Assembly (NCBI RefSeq): GCF_004570875.1
Contig: NZ_SPQK01000020.1
Coordinates: 1 to 64,000 of the forward strand
Source: Blastococcus sp. CT_GayMR16
GTDB lineage: Bacteria; Actinomycetota; Actinomycetes; Mycobacteriales; Geodermatophilaceae
Reading direction: 5' to 3'
DNA length: 64,000 nt
Shown in pieces: positions 42,904 to 51,764 of the stretch; the stretch's first letter is position 1; each line of letters opens with the position of its first letter. The position numbers and the translations under genes were made by a program. The notes beneath the pieces were generated by a model that saw nothing but the letters and a program-made list of their open reading frames with translations, did no database searches and was not told the DNA's origin.

Positions 42904-43872
42904 TCAGTCGCCGGGGGGCGCGGCCTCGTCGGCCGCCTGCTGGGCCCTCTTCCGCCGCTTGCCCTCGTGCATGGCCTGCACCCGCGCGATGGGGATGGTG
43001 TGCCCCTCGGCGAGCAGGTCGGCCGGCAGGGTCTGCGGTTCGGGCAGTTCGGCCGCCCACTCGGTGGGGAACCGGTCCGAGGCGGACGTCACGGTGAAGT
43101 CCGCGGGCCGGACGTCGTCCAGGGCGTCCCAGCCGACCGGCGCGGACACGGGCAGGGACGGCCGGATCCGCGGGCTGTAGGCGGCGACGATGGTGTTCTG
43201 CCCCGACCGGGTCGAGTCGACGAAGACCCGCCCGTGCCGGTCCTCCTTGAGGTAGGCGGTCGTCGCGAGCTCGGGGTCGAGACGCTCGGTGCGGGCCGCG
43301 AGCGCGCGGGTGGCGGCCGCGACGTCCTCGAAGGGCGCCCCACGGACCGGGACGACCACGTGCACCCCCTTCGACCCGCTGGTCTTCACCGCTCCCGTCA
43401 GCCCGGAGTCCTCGAGCGCCTGCCGGACCAGCCGGGCGGCACGGACGACGGTCGCGAAGTCCGCACCCTCGGGCGGGTCCAGGTCGAGCACCAGGCCGGT
43501 CGGCTCCGCCTCCCCGACGCGGAAGAAGGGGACGTGGAACTCGACAGCGCGCTGGTTGGCCAGCCACAGCAGGGTCCGGCGGTCGTCGCAGAGCACCTGC
43601 GCGATCTCGCGGTGCGAGCCCTCCGACCAGACGGGCACCGTCCGCACCCAGTCGGGGGCGCCCTTCGACACGTTCCGCTGCATGAACGGCGCCTGACCGG
43701 GACGCACCCGCTTCACCGACAGCGGCCGGCCCGCCAGCAGCGGGACCATCCGGTCGGCCACGGCGTCCAGGTAGTCGACGAGGTCGCCCTTGGTCACGCC
43801 GAGGTCGTCACCCAGCGGCTGGTCGAGGCTGGTCAACCGGACGCCGTCACGCTCCTCCTCCACGCCGCTCAC
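42904..43872 (-). CDS. LigD-type DNA primase-polymerase domain protein
   Basis: 322 residues. The stand-alone polymerase domain of LigD, used in end-joining repair. GTG 43872 follows GAGGAGA by 8 bases. Catalytic metal-binding Asp residues sit in GLVLDLDPPEGADF; KTSGSKGVHVVVPV and VDSTRSGQNTIVAAYSPR are family-typical. No ligase or nuclease domain is attached, and no ku gene is in the window. The C-terminus ends in a Lys/Arg-rich stretch (GKRRKRAQQ). Confidence 0.92.
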   Translation of the reverse strand: MSGVEEERDGVRLTSLDQPLGDDLGVTKGDLVDYLDAVADRMVPLLAGRPLSVKRVRPGQAPFMQRNVSKGAPDWVRTVPVWSEGSHREIAQVLCDDRRTLLWLANQRAVEFHVPFFRVGEAEPTGLVLDLDPPEGADFATVVRAARLVRQALEDSGLTGAVKTSGSKGVHVVVPVRGAPFEDVAAATRALAARTERLDPELATTAYLKEDRHGRVFVDSTRSGQNTIVAAYSPRIRPSLPVSAPVGWDALDDVRPADFTVTSASDRFPTEWAAELPEPQTLPADLLAEGHTIPIARVQAMHEGKRRKRAQQAADEAAPPGD

Positions 43873-43900
43873 CGTGCCGTCTCCTCGCCAGGTCGGCAAG

Positions 43901-43962
43901 CGGCCCTCCTGCAGGGGCCCGCCGCGAGCTCGCGAGTGGTGGGGGGCAGGAGGGTCCTTTTC
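43901..43962 (-). repeat. dispersed hairpin repeat, copy C (downstream of the MBL gene)
   Basis: On the minus strand it begins at the MBL stop codon (TGA-AAAGGACCC), then TCCTGCCCCCCACC, the centre CTCGCGAGCTCGC, GGCGGGCCCC and TGCAGGAGGGCCG. The arms GGACCCTCCTGC and GCAGGAGGGCC pair almost perfectly. It has the best arm symmetry of the copies, together with D, and is likely a terminator for murI-MBL transcripts. Confidence 0.85.
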
Positions 43963-44701
43963 AGATCTCGTAGGTCGCGCCGGAATGGACGAGCTCGGTC
44001 TCGGAGAAGACGGCGCTCGCGGCGAACAGCTGGCCGATCTCGTCGACCCAGGCCGGGATGTGCGTCAGCAGCAGGCGGCCGACGCCGGCCGCGGACGCGT
44101 GCTCGCCGGCCTCCCGGCCGGTGAGGTGCAGCCCCGTGGGCAGGTCGGGGCCGGGCGGGTGGGCCGCCTCGGCCAGGAGCACGTCGGCACCGCGGGCCAG
44201 CTCGATGACGCGCTCGCACGGGCCGGTGTCGCCGGTGTAGACCAGCGACCGCCCGTCGACGGTCAGCCGGATGGCGTAGCACTCCACCGGGTGCGCCGTG
44301 CGGGCGAGCGTGACCTCGAAGGGTCCGAGCAGGAACGAGCCCGACCCGACCGGGACGAAGTCGAAGACGTCGGTGAGCCCGTCGCCGTCCAGGTCGTAGG
44401 CGAGCGCCAGCCGCCGTTCGGCGCCGACGGGCGCGTACATCGGCACGAGTTTCCGGGGGGACGGGCCGGCGTAGCGGTGCCAGACCACGAACGGCGCGAC
44501 GTCGAGGCAGTGGTCGGCGTGCAGGTGGGACAGGAAGAGCGCGTCGATGCTCGCCGGGTCCACATAGCCTTGCAGCGGACCGAACGCGCCGTTGCCCAGG
44601 TCGAGCAGCAGCCGGAATCCCTCGTGCTCGACGAGGTAGCTCGATGCGGGCGACTTCGGCCCCGGGCCGCTGCCGGAGCAGCCGACGATGGTCAGCTTCA
44701 C
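43961..44701 (-). CDS. metallo-beta-lactamase-fold hydrolase (Rv1339-like)
   Basis: 246 residues from GTG 44701, overlapping the murI stop. The metal motif is [10 protein letters not shown] near 60; further ligands sit in [17 protein letters not shown] and [11 protein letters not shown]. Sequence and synteny match M. tuberculosis Rv1339, a protein reported to hydrolyse cAMP. RNase Z-like tRNA processing is a less likely alternative given the neighbours. The dispersed repeat starts at its stop codon. Confidence 0.9.
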   Translation of the reverse strand: MKLTIVGCSGSGPGPKSPASSYLVEHEGFRLLLDLGNGAFGPLQGYVDPASIDALFLSHLHADHCLDVAPFVVWHRYAGPSPRKLVPMYAPVGAERRLALAYDLDGDGLTDVFDFVPVGSGSFLLGPFEVTLARTAHPVECYAIRLTVDGRSLVYTGDTGPCERVIELARGADVLLAEAAHPPGPDLPTGLHLTGREAGEHASAAGVGRLLLTHIPAWVDEIGQLFAASAVFSETELVHSGATYEI

Positions 44702-45513
44702 GCGGCACCCACCGATGCGACCCGGAGCACCGAGCCGATCTCGGGGCCGAGGAAGCGCCGGCCCAGCCGGGCGAACGGCTCGGGGTCGCCGGTGGCAAGG
44801 AAGCGGTGCTCGGGCGGCGGAGCGTCCAGGTCGCGCAGCAGGTCGGCGCCGGTGAGCACCCGGTAGACGTCCTTGGCGGTCTCCTCGGCGCTGGACACCA
44901 GGGTGACGTCGTCGCCCATCACCAGCGAGATGACGCCGGTGAGCAGCGGGTAGTGCGTGCAGCCGAGGACGACGGTGTCGACGCCGGCGGCCAGCAGCGG
45001 GTCGAGGTAGGACTGGGCCAGGCCGAGCACCTGGCGGCCGCTGGTGACCCCGCGCTCCACGAAGTCGACGAAGCTCGGGCAGGCCGCGCTGGTCACGGTG
45101 ATCTGCGGCGCCGCGGCGAAGGCGTCCTCGTAGGCGCCGCTCGTGACGGTGGCCTGGGTGCCGATGACGCCGACCTGCCCGTTGCGGGTCGCGGCCGTCG
45201 CCCGGCGGACCGCGGGAAGGACCACCTCGACCACCGGGACGTCGTAGCGCTCGCGGGCATCCCGCAGGGAGGCGGCGCTGGCGGAGTTGCAGGCGACCAC
45301 CAGCATCTTGACCCCGTCGGCCACCAGACCGTCCATCACGGCGAGGGAGTGCCGGCGCACCTCGGCGATGGGCAGCGGGCCGTAGGGGCCGTTCGCGGTG
45401 TCGCCGATGTAGCGGATCGCCTCGTGCGGAAGCTGGTCGAGCACGGCCCGGGCGACCGTCAGCCCACCGACACCGGAGTCGAAGATGCCGATCGGCGCGT
45501 CTGCTCCGCGCAT
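44698..45513 (-). CDS. murI: glutamate racemase
   Basis: 271 residues. Makes D-glutamate for peptidoglycan. [17 protein letters not shown] is the first catalytic region; [12 protein letters not shown] (Cys) and [13 protein letters not shown] (Cys) are the two active-site cysteines. ATG 45513 is preferred because GGGAGGA lies 9 bases upstream; ATG 45531 in frame is possible. A TAGCCT hexamer at 45547-45542 (minus) may be the -10 element. It is coupled to the MBL gene by a GTGA overlap. Confidence 0.96.
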   Translation of the reverse strand: MRGADAPIGIFDSGVGGLTVARAVLDQLPHEAIRYIGDTANGPYGPLPIAEVRRHSLAVMDGLVADGVKMLVVACNSASAASLRDARERYDVPVVEVVLPAVRRATAATRNGQVGVIGTQATVTSGAYEDAFAAAPQITVTSAACPSFVDFVERGVTSGRQVLGLAQSYLDPLLAAGVDTVVLGCTHYPLLTGVISLVMGDDVTLVSSAEETAKDVYRVLTGADLLRDLDAPPPEHRFLATGDPEPFARLGRRFLGPEIGSVLRVASVGAA

Positions 45514-45613
45514 TGTCTGCGTTCCTCCCATATTGCGCGTCAGGCTAGCTGCCCGTAGCGACACGTTGCAGGACGTGTGCGCCGACGTCTGCGGCACCCT
45601 TCTCCCCGACACA

Positions 45614-45657
45614 CGGCGAAGGCCCTCTCCCGGTTCAGGAGAAGGCCGTCGACGCCG
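45614..45657 (-). terminator. terminator-like hairpin after cysM
   Basis: CGGCG...CGCCG outer arms enclose GGCC...GGCC and CTCC...GGAG inner arms in a hairpin 20-64 bases downstream of the cysM stop and upstream of the murI start. It probably ends the mec-cysO-cysM transcript and explains why murI has its own promoter. Confidence 0.65.
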
Positions 45658-45677
45658 TGCTGATCATGAAGGAGGCA

Positions 45678-46634
<957 letters not shown>

Positions 46635-46910
46635 TCAGCCGCCGGCGACGGCGGGGAGGATCGTGACCGAGTCGCCGTCCTTGACCTGGGTGTCGAGGGC
46701 GCCGGTGAAGCGCACGTCCTCGTCGTTGACGTAGACGTTGACGAAGCGGTGCAGCTTGCCCTCCTCCGTCACCAGACGGTTCTTGAGGCCGGGGTGCTGG
46801 CTGTCGAGATCGTCGACGAGCGCGCCGAGCGTGGCGCCGCTGCCCTCGACGGTCTTGTTGCCGCCGGTGTGGGTGCGCAGAATGGTCGGGATCCGGACCT
46901 CGATGGCCAT
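46635..46910 (-). CDS. cysO: sulfur-carrier protein CysO (MoaD/ThiS fold)
   Basis: 91 residues. Ubiquitin-like sulfur carrier ending in the di-glycine PAVAGG, where the thiocarboxylate forms before cysteine is built on it. IEVRIPTILRTHTGGNKTVEGSG starts the beta-grasp fold and VYVNDEDVRFTGALDTQVKDGDSVTILPAVAGG ends it. The middle gene of mec-cysO-cysM. Confidence 0.96.
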   Translation of the reverse strand: MAIEVRIPTILRTHTGGNKTVEGSGATLGALVDDLDSQHPGLKNRLVTEEGKLHRFVNVYVNDEDVRFTGALDTQVKDGDSVTILPAVAGG

Positions 46911-46987
46911 GGCGTGCGGTTCTCCTAGAACTGGGATGTCAGGGGACGCTGCGCGGGGCGCAGCAGTGGTGCGTCTGTGCGGGCCAA

Positions 46988-47022
46988 CGCCCGTCCGCCG
47001 CCGGGGATTCCGGACGGCGGCG
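46988..47022 (-). terminator. GC-rich hairpin between mec and cysO
   Basis: CCGTCCG (46991-46997) pairs with CGGACGG (47011-47017), and GCCGCCG/CGGCGGC can extend or compete. It lies a few bases after the mec stop and before cysO, so it could lower downstream expression or act as a terminator with readthrough. The remaining gap to the cysO start (46911-46987) shows nothing else. Confidence 0.55.
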
Positions 47023-47027
47023 CTTCC

Positions 47028-47501
47028 TCAGTCGTAGACGACGGTGGTCGGGGAATGACCGAAGAGGTAGGACTCGACGATCTCGACCTCCTCCTCGCTC
47101 ACCTCCCCGTCCACGATGCGGAAGCTGCGGAACTCGACGTCGTCGCCGGCCAGCCCCGTCTGGTTCCCGTGGTGCCGCGTGGACACCAGGACGTAGTGCG
47201 CGTTCGGCTCGGACGCGTAACTGATGTCGGTGCGCGAGGGATGGGCCTCGGTGGCGGTGTGCGAGTGGTAGATCACCACCGGCTCTTCGTCCCGGTCGTC
47301 CATCTCGCGGTAGAGCTTCAGCAGGTCACCGGAATCGAACTCGTAGAACGTCGGCGACCGCGCCGCGTTGAGCATCGGGAGAAAGCGCTCGGGGCGGTCA
47401 CTGCCCTCGGGACCGGCGACGACGCCACAGGCCTCGTCCGGGTGGTCTTCCCGGACGTGGGCCACGATGGCGTCGTAGGTCGCGCGGTCGATGCGCAGCA
47501 C
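47028..47501 (-). CDS. mec: CysO-cysteine peptidase Mec (JAMM/Mov34)
   Basis: 157 residues. Zinc peptidase that releases cysteine from the CysO-cysteine adduct. The JAMM motif is complete: VIYHSHTATEAHPSRTD (H-x-H, S, D), with Glu in DEACGVVAGPEG. GTG 47501 is the start; a TANNNT hexamer 7 bases upstream suggests leaderless translation. It is followed by cysO and cysM. Confidence 0.93.
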   Translation of the reverse strand: MLRIDRATYDAIVAHVREDHPDEACGVVAGPEGSDRPERFLPMLNAARSPTFYEFDSGDLLKLYREMDDRDEEPVVIYHSHTATEAHPSRTDISYASEPNAHYVLVSTRHHGNQTGLAGDDVEFRSFRIVDGEVSEEEVEIVESYLFGHSPTTVVYD

Positions 47502-47508
47502 GAGGCTC

Positions 47509-47514
47509 AGTCTA
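47509..47514 (-). promoter_or_regulatory. mec: -10 element of a leaderless mec promoter
   Basis: TAGACT (fits TANNNT) on the minus strand ends 7 bases before the GTG of mec, so transcription would start at or next to the start codon. The -35 region would fall within repeat copy D, where no TTGAC-like hexamer exists. Confidence 0.5.
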
Positions 47515-47517
47515 GTA

Positions 47518-47579
47518 GAAGGACCCTCCTGCCCCCCGACCGCTCGCAAGCTCGCAGCCGGGCCCCTGCAGGAGGGCCG
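47518..47579 (+). repeat. dispersed hairpin repeat, copy D (upstream of mec)
   Basis: Reads on the plus strand: GAAGGACCCTCCTGCC, CCCCGACCGCTCGC, AAGCTCGCAGCC, GGGCCCCTGCAGGAGGGCCG. Arms CCCTCCTGC and GCAGGAGGG pair perfectly. It lies between the divergent start codons of mec (47501) and the membrane-protein gene (47605), so here it is in promoter DNA, not after a gene. Confidence 0.85.
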
Positions 47580-47604
47580 ATCACAGCCGATACCGTCGGG
47601 CCTC

Positions 47605-47958
47605 GTGTTGGTCAACCTGCTCATCGCCGCCGGGGTCGTGCTCTTTCCGATCCCCGCGCTGGTCCTGGGCGCCCGTGGCCTGCTCAAGCGGCCCGGCTAC
47701 ACCGCCGACGAACCGGCCGACCGGGTCTCCTACATCGTGCTGATCTCCTTGCGCTGCCTCCTGCTGCTGGTGGTGTTCGCGCTGTCCGTCGTGATCCTCG
47801 TGTCCACGATCGGCGCCACGGTGCGCGACGTGGAACTGCACGGGCTGGTCTACGTCTTCTTCGCCCTCGACGTGCTGCTGGCCCTGCTGATCGTGTTCAG
47901 CTTCGGGCGCCGCGAGCGCCGGCGAGTGCGTCGACGAGCGACCCCTGCAGCGCGGTGA
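47605..47958 (+). CDS. small three-helix membrane protein
   Basis: 117 residues from GTG 47605, which follows TACCGT (TANNNT) by 8 bases, so probably leaderless. Three transmembrane helices: LLIAAGVVLFPIPALVLGARG, LRCLLLLVVFALSVVILVST and [19 protein letters not shown], then a basic C-terminus ([10 protein letters not shown]). It overlaps the convergent DUF2017 gene by 62 bases. No function is assigned. Confidence 0.7.
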   Translation: MLVNLLIAAGVVLFPIPALVLGARGLLKRPGYTADEPADRVSYIVLISLRCLLLLVVFALSVVILVSTIGATVRDVELHGLVYVFFALDVLLALLIVFSFGRRERRRVRRRATPAAR

Positions 47959-48397
47959 GCCAGTAGTAGACCGCCAGTTGCTGGTCCTGTTCGTCGGCGA
48001 CGTCGTCCGGCGGCTCGGTGTCCTCGGTGATGTCCAGCCGCGTACCCAGCGCGAGGCGCAGGTCGTTGCTGCTGCGCAGCCACGCCCCCGCCTGGTCGCG
48101 ATCGAGCCGGATCTCACCCCCGCCGTCGGGCAGGGTGGCGCGGACGATGGCCAGGTCGTCGGTCTTGCCGCTGCGCAGCGAGGACTCGGTGAGCTCCCGG
48201 TAGTCGGCGGCGAGCTCCGGATCTCCACGGTGTCCGTCCGGCAGCAGCCGGGCCATCACGGGGTCACCGGCGACGTCGTCGGTGTCCGCGGCGAGCAGCT
48301 GCTCCAGCTGGTCGAGGAGCAGGCCGACGATGCCGGCCTCGGCCGGGTCGAGCCGGGCGACGACGTCGCCGCCCCTGGTCACTCGGAAAGTCTTCAC
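47897..48397 (-). CDS. DUF2017 family protein
   Basis: 166 residues from GTG 48397, overlapping the clpS stop (GTGA). The family pattern is [20 protein letters not shown] and [34 protein letters not shown]. It always follows clpS in actinobacteria (Rv1332 position), and a role with ClpS or the Clp protease is inferred from that linkage only. Confidence 0.93.
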   Translation of the reverse strand: MKTFRVTRGGDVVARLDPAEAGIVGLLLDQLEQLLAADTDDVAGDPVMARLLPDGHRGDPELAADYRELTESSLRSGKTDDLAIVRATLPDGGGEIRLDRDQAGAWLRSSNDLRLALGTRLDITEDTEPPDDVADEQDQQLAVYYWLTALQGSLVDALAGARGARS

Positions 48398-48690
48398 GAG
48401 TCCCTCTGGTAGCTGGCCCACAAGCCGTAGGCGTGCAGCCGGCTGGTGTCGTGCTCCATGCGCTCGCGCGGCCCGGAGCTGACGATGGCCTTGCCCTCGT
48501 GGTGCACCTGCAGCATCAGCGTCGTGGCCGTCGGCTCGTCGTAGCCGAACAGCTCCTGCAGCACGAAGGTGACGTAGTTCATGAGATTGACCGGGTCGTT
48601 CCAGACGACGGTGACCCACGGACGGTCGAGATCGGAGTGTTCCTCCACCGTCGTCTCGGGCGTCCGGGACGGAGCGAGCGGGCCGGCCAC
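48394..48690 (-). CDS. clpS: ATP-dependent Clp protease adaptor ClpS
   Basis: 98 residues. It delivers N-degron substrates to ClpC/Clp[33 protein letters not shown] holds the substrate-pocket residues ([10 protein letters not shown]), and [34 protein letters not shown] completes the fold. It lies next to pncB, as in M. tuberculosis (Rv1330c-Rv1331). Confidence 0.97.
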   Translation of the reverse strand: MAGPLAPSRTPETTVEEHSDLDRPWVTVVWNDPVNLMNYVTFVLQELFGYDEPTATTLMLQVHHEGKAIVSSGPRERMEHDTSRLHAYGLWASYQRDS

Positions 48691-48749
48691 CCGACCACTT
48701 TAGGACGCCGGCCCGACAACGTCCGCAGCCGCCTTTACGCTCCGGGACC

Positions 48750-50066
48750 ATGCCGAAGTCCGGAGAGCCCGTCCCTCCCGCAGCCCGACCGGCTCCCGCG
48801 CTGTTCACCGACCGGTACGAGCTGACGATGGTCGCCGCCGCCCTGGCCGACGGCACGGCCGACCGCGACTGCGTGTTCGAGGTGTTCGCCCGCCGCCTGC
48901 CCCACGGCCGCCGCTACGGCGTCCTCGCCGGCACCGGCCGGCTGCTCGAGGCGCTGCCCCACTTCACGTTCGGGGACGACGAACTGGCCGCGCTGCGCGA
49001 GCAGGGGCTCACCGACCAGCGGCTGCTCGACTGGCTGGCCGACTTCCGGTTCACCGGCGACATCGACGGCTACGCCGAGGGCGACCTTTACTTTCCCGGC
49101 TCCCCCGTGCTGACCGTCCGGGCACCGTTCGCCGAGGGAGTGCTGCTGGAGACCCTGGCTCTCTCGGTGCTCAACCACGACAGCGCGATCGCCTCGGCCG
49201 CGGCGCGCATGGTGGCCGCCGCCTGCGAGCGGCCGTGCATCGAGATGGGGTCGCGACGCACCCATGAGGAGGCCGCGGTCGCCGCCGGCCGCGCCGCGTA
49301 CCTGGTGGGGTTCGCGTCCAGCTCCAACCTCGAGGCCGGCCGGCGCTACGGCGTCCCGACCACAGGCACCAGCGCGCACGCGTTCACGCTGCTGCACGAC
49401 GACGAGCGTTCCGCGTTCCGGTCGCAGGTCGACACGCTCGGCCCCGGCACGACGCTGCTGGTCGACACCTATGACGTCGACCAGGGCATCCGGACGGCGG
49501 TGGAGGTGGCCGGCCCGCAGCTCGGTGCCATCCGCCTGGACTCCGGCGACCTGCCGACCCTCGCCACCCACGCCCGCCAGCTGCTGGACTCCCTGGGAGC
49601 CGCGTCGACCCGGATCGTGGTCACCAGCGACCTCGACGAGTACGCCATCGCCGGACTCATGGCCGCGCCCGTTGACCGGTACGGCGTGGGCACCTCGCTG
49701 GTCACCGGCTCGGGCGCGCCGACGGCCGGCATGGTCTACAAGCTGGTCCAGCGCGACGGCGTCCCGGTGGCGAAGAAGTCGGAGGGCAAGAACTCCGTCG
49801 GCGGCCGCAAGCACGCCGTCCGCCGGCACGCCTCCGACGGGACGGCGCTGGCCGAGGTGGTCAGCAGCGCACCGATCACCCCCCGGGACGGCGACCGCGA
49901 CCTCGTCGTCCCCCTCGTCCGGGCCGGGGCGACCTGCAGCGACGTGACCCCCGCGGAGGCCATGGCCCAGGCACGGGCGCACCACGAGCAGGTGCGCGCG
50001 GCACTGCCGCCGGAGGCCTGGGCGCTGTCCCGCGGGGAATGCGCGTTGGAGACCGTGACGGCATGA
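48750..50066 (+). CDS. pncB: nicotinate phosphoribosyltransferase
   Basis: 438 residues. Converts nicotinate to nicotinate mononucleotide for NAD salvage. LFTDRYELTMVAAALADG starts the protein, FEVFARRLPHGRRYGVLAG follows, and IEMGSRRTHEEAAVAAGRAAYLVGFASSSNLEAGRRYG carries the catalytic His region. It starts 59 bases from the divergent clpS and runs 10 bases before pncA. Confidence 0.96.
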   Translation: MPKSGEPVPPAARPAPALFTDRYELTMVAAALADGTADRDCVFEVFARRLPHGRRYGVLAGTGRLLEALPHFTFGDDELAALREQGLTDQRLLDWLADFRFTGDIDGYAEGDLYFPGSPVLTVRAPFAEGVLLETLALSVLNHDSAIASAAARMVAAACERPCIEMGSRRTHEEAAVAAGRAAYLVGFASSSNLEAGRRYGVPTTGTSAHAFTLLHDDERSAFRSQVDTLGPGTTLLVDTYDVDQGIRTAVEVAGPQLGAIRLDSGDLPTLATHARQLLDSLGAASTRIVVTSDLDEYAIAGLMAAPVDRYGVGTSLVTGSGAPTAGMVYKLVQRDGVPVAKKSEGKNSVGGRKHAVRRHASDGTALAEVVSSAPITPRDGDRDLVVPLVRAGATCSDVTPAEAMAQARAHHEQVRAALPPEAWALSRGECALETVTA

Positions 50067-50076
50067 GGAGGCATCG

Positions 50077-50643
50077 ATGACGCGAGCGCTGATCGTGGTC
50101 GACGTGCAGAACGACTTCTGCGAGGGCGGCAGCCTGGCCGTGGCCGGCGGCGCCGCGGTGGCCGCTGCGATCTCCGGCCACATCCCGGCGGCCGGCTACG
50201 ACCACGTCGTCGCCACCCGGGACCACCACATCGACCCGGGCACGCACTTCGCCGAGCACCCGGATTTCCTGGCGACCTGGCCCGCGCACTGCGTCGTCGG
50301 ATCCGGCGGGGTCGAGCTGCACCCCGCGCTGGACCGGGAGCCGCTGGAGGCGATCTTCGACAAGGGCGAGTTCGCGGCCGCCTACTCCGGCTTCGAGGGC
50401 GCTTCCGACGGCGTCGCGCTCGCCGACTGGCTGCGCGAACGAGGCGTGGACGCCGTCGACGTGGTCGGCATCGCGACCGACCACTGTGTGCGCGCCACGG
50501 CGCTGGACGCCGTCGGCAACGGCTTCGCGACCCGGGTCCTGCTCCCGCTCACGGTCGGCGTCGCCGAGGGCACGACGCAGGCGGCACTGGAGCAGCTCCG
50601 GATCGCCGGCGTCGACCTGCAGGGACACGTCAGCCGGGCGTGA
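50077..50643 (+). CDS. pncA: nicotinamidase
   Basis: 188 residues. Hydrolyses nicotinamide to nicotinate, feeding PncB; also the enzyme that activates pyrazinamide in mycobacteria. The catalytic triad is visible: Asp in VVDVQNDFCEGGSL, Lys in the ATWPAHCVVGSGG region and Cys in GIATDHCVRATAL. Metal-binding His residues sit in TRDHHIDPGTHF. Only 10 bases separate it from pncB, so the two form one operon. Confidence 0.96.
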   Translation: MTRALIVVDVQNDFCEGGSLAVAGGAAVAAAISGHIPAAGYDHVVATRDHHIDPGTHFAEHPDFLATWPAHCVVGSGGVELHPALDREPLEAIFDKGEFAAAYSGFEGASDGVALADWLRERGVDAVDVVGIATDHCVRATALDAVGNGFATRVLLPLTVGVAEGTTQAALEQLRIAGVDLQGHVSRA

Positions 50644-50668
50644 GGACACCCGCCGGCCCTGGGTGTGC

Positions 50669-51322
50669 TCAGGCGGCGGCGCGGTGGCTGCCCAGCAGCC
50701 GGCCGTGCTCGAGGGCGTCGCGCTCGGCCGTGGCCTTGAGCTCGGCAGCCAGCTCGGTGAAGCCGTCCAGCATCGGGTTCACACCGACCAGGGTGAACTC
50801 GCGCTCGACCACCCGCAGGTCCAGGTGCCAGCCGTCCTCGAGGATCCGGCGGATCCAGCCAGTGGCGTGGTCCCAGCCCTCGCGCGGCGTGCCGGCGCTG
50901 TAGTTCCCGCCGCGCACCGTGACCAGCACGGCGGGCTTGCCGGCCAACGGCGCGTCGCCGGCGGGGCTCATCCGGGGGTCGGTGAGCACGAGGTCGACCC
51001 ACGCCTTGAAGTGCTGGGAGACCCCGAAGTTGTACAGCGGCACCGCGAACAGCAGCGCCTCGGCGTCGATCAGTTCGTCGACCAGGGTGGCGGCCAGCGC
51101 CACGGCCTCCGCCTCCTCCGGAGTGCGCTGCTCGGCGTCCAGCCGGCTGCCCGCCACCGCCGACGCCCAGGCGCCGGCCGGCAGCGGCTCGGTGCCGATG
51201 TGCCGCCGGGTGACCGGGGCGGCCGGGTTCCCGACCCGCCACTCGGCCTCGACGATGTCGGCGATCTCGCGGCTGGCGGATCCCTCGACGCGGATGCTGG
51301 CGTCCAGACGGAACAGCGACAT
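50669..51322 (-). CDS. FMN-dependent NADH-azoreductase-like oxidoreductase
   Basis: 217 residues, flavodoxin-like fold. MSLFRLDASIRVEGSASREIAD contains the FMN phosphate loop; LLFAVPLYNFGVSQHFKAWVD and PAVLVTVRGGNYSAGTP contact the isoalloxazine. It reduces quinones, azo dyes or nitro compounds. It is divergent from an HxlR gene, and such pairs are usually quinone- or aldehyde-inducible. Confidence 0.9.
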   Translation of the reverse strand: MSLFRLDASIRVEGSASREIADIVEAEWRVGNPAAPVTRRHIGTEPLPAGAWASAVAGSRLDAEQRTPEEAEAVALAATLVDELIDAEALLFAVPLYNFGVSQHFKAWVDLVLTDPRMSPAGDAPLAGKPAVLVTVRGGNYSAGTPREGWDHATGWIRRILEDGWHLDLRVVEREFTLVGVNPMLDGFTELAAELKATAERDALEHGRLLGSHRAAA

Positions 51323-51404
51323 GACGTTCTCCTCACTAGTTCTGGGCTTGCTGCTACGAAAAGGCTAGCACTAGGAATTTCGGAGTGTGGTCTAGCATGA
51401 AGTC

Positions 51405-51752
51405 GTGACCGAGGACCCGGCGCACAGCGCGCGCGCCTGCGACGGGGCGCTCGTTCGCGTCTTCGACGTCCTGGGGAAGCGCTGGAACGGCGTCATCATC
51501 GGCGTGCTGGTCGACGGGCCGGCGTCGTTCAGCGAACTGCGCCGGGCGGTCCACGGGATCAGTGACTCGGTGCTCTCCGACCGGCTCACGGAGCTGGCCG
51601 CCACCGGGCTGGTCCACCGGACGGTCGCGGAAGGGCCGCCGGTCTCCGTCCGCTACGAGCTGACCGACTCCGGCACCAAGCTCATGCCAGCGCTGCGCGA
51701 ACTGTCCCGATGGGCCGCCGACAACCTGGACGCGACCGCGCCGACTGCGTGA
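51405..51752 (+). CDS. HxlR-family transcriptional regulator
   Basis: 115 residues from GTG 51405. The winged helix VFDVLGKRWNGVIIGVLVDGPASFSELRRAVHGISDSVLSDRLTELAATGLVHR is complete, with one N-terminal Cys (DPAHSARACDGAL), a possible redox or quinone sensor as in YodB/QorR. TAGCAT lies 6 bases before the GTG, suggesting a leaderless transcript. The gap to the azoreductase contains several CTAG-based repeats, a likely operator. Confidence 0.9.
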   Translation: MTEDPAHSARACDGALVRVFDVLGKRWNGVIIGVLVDGPASFSELRRAVHGISDSVLSDRLTELAATGLVHRTVAEGPPVSVRYELTDSGTKLMPALRELSRWAADNLDATAPTA

Positions 51753-51764
51753 GCGCCCCTGGCT

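Noticed and set aside
40978-44124. A 1048-codon open frame on the plus strand
   Set aside because: It runs antisense to LtrA, DUF4262 and the LigD polymerase, all of which have clear motifs on the minus strand. Its translation is Arg/Gly/His-rich without domains, which is expected of the complement of high-GC genes.
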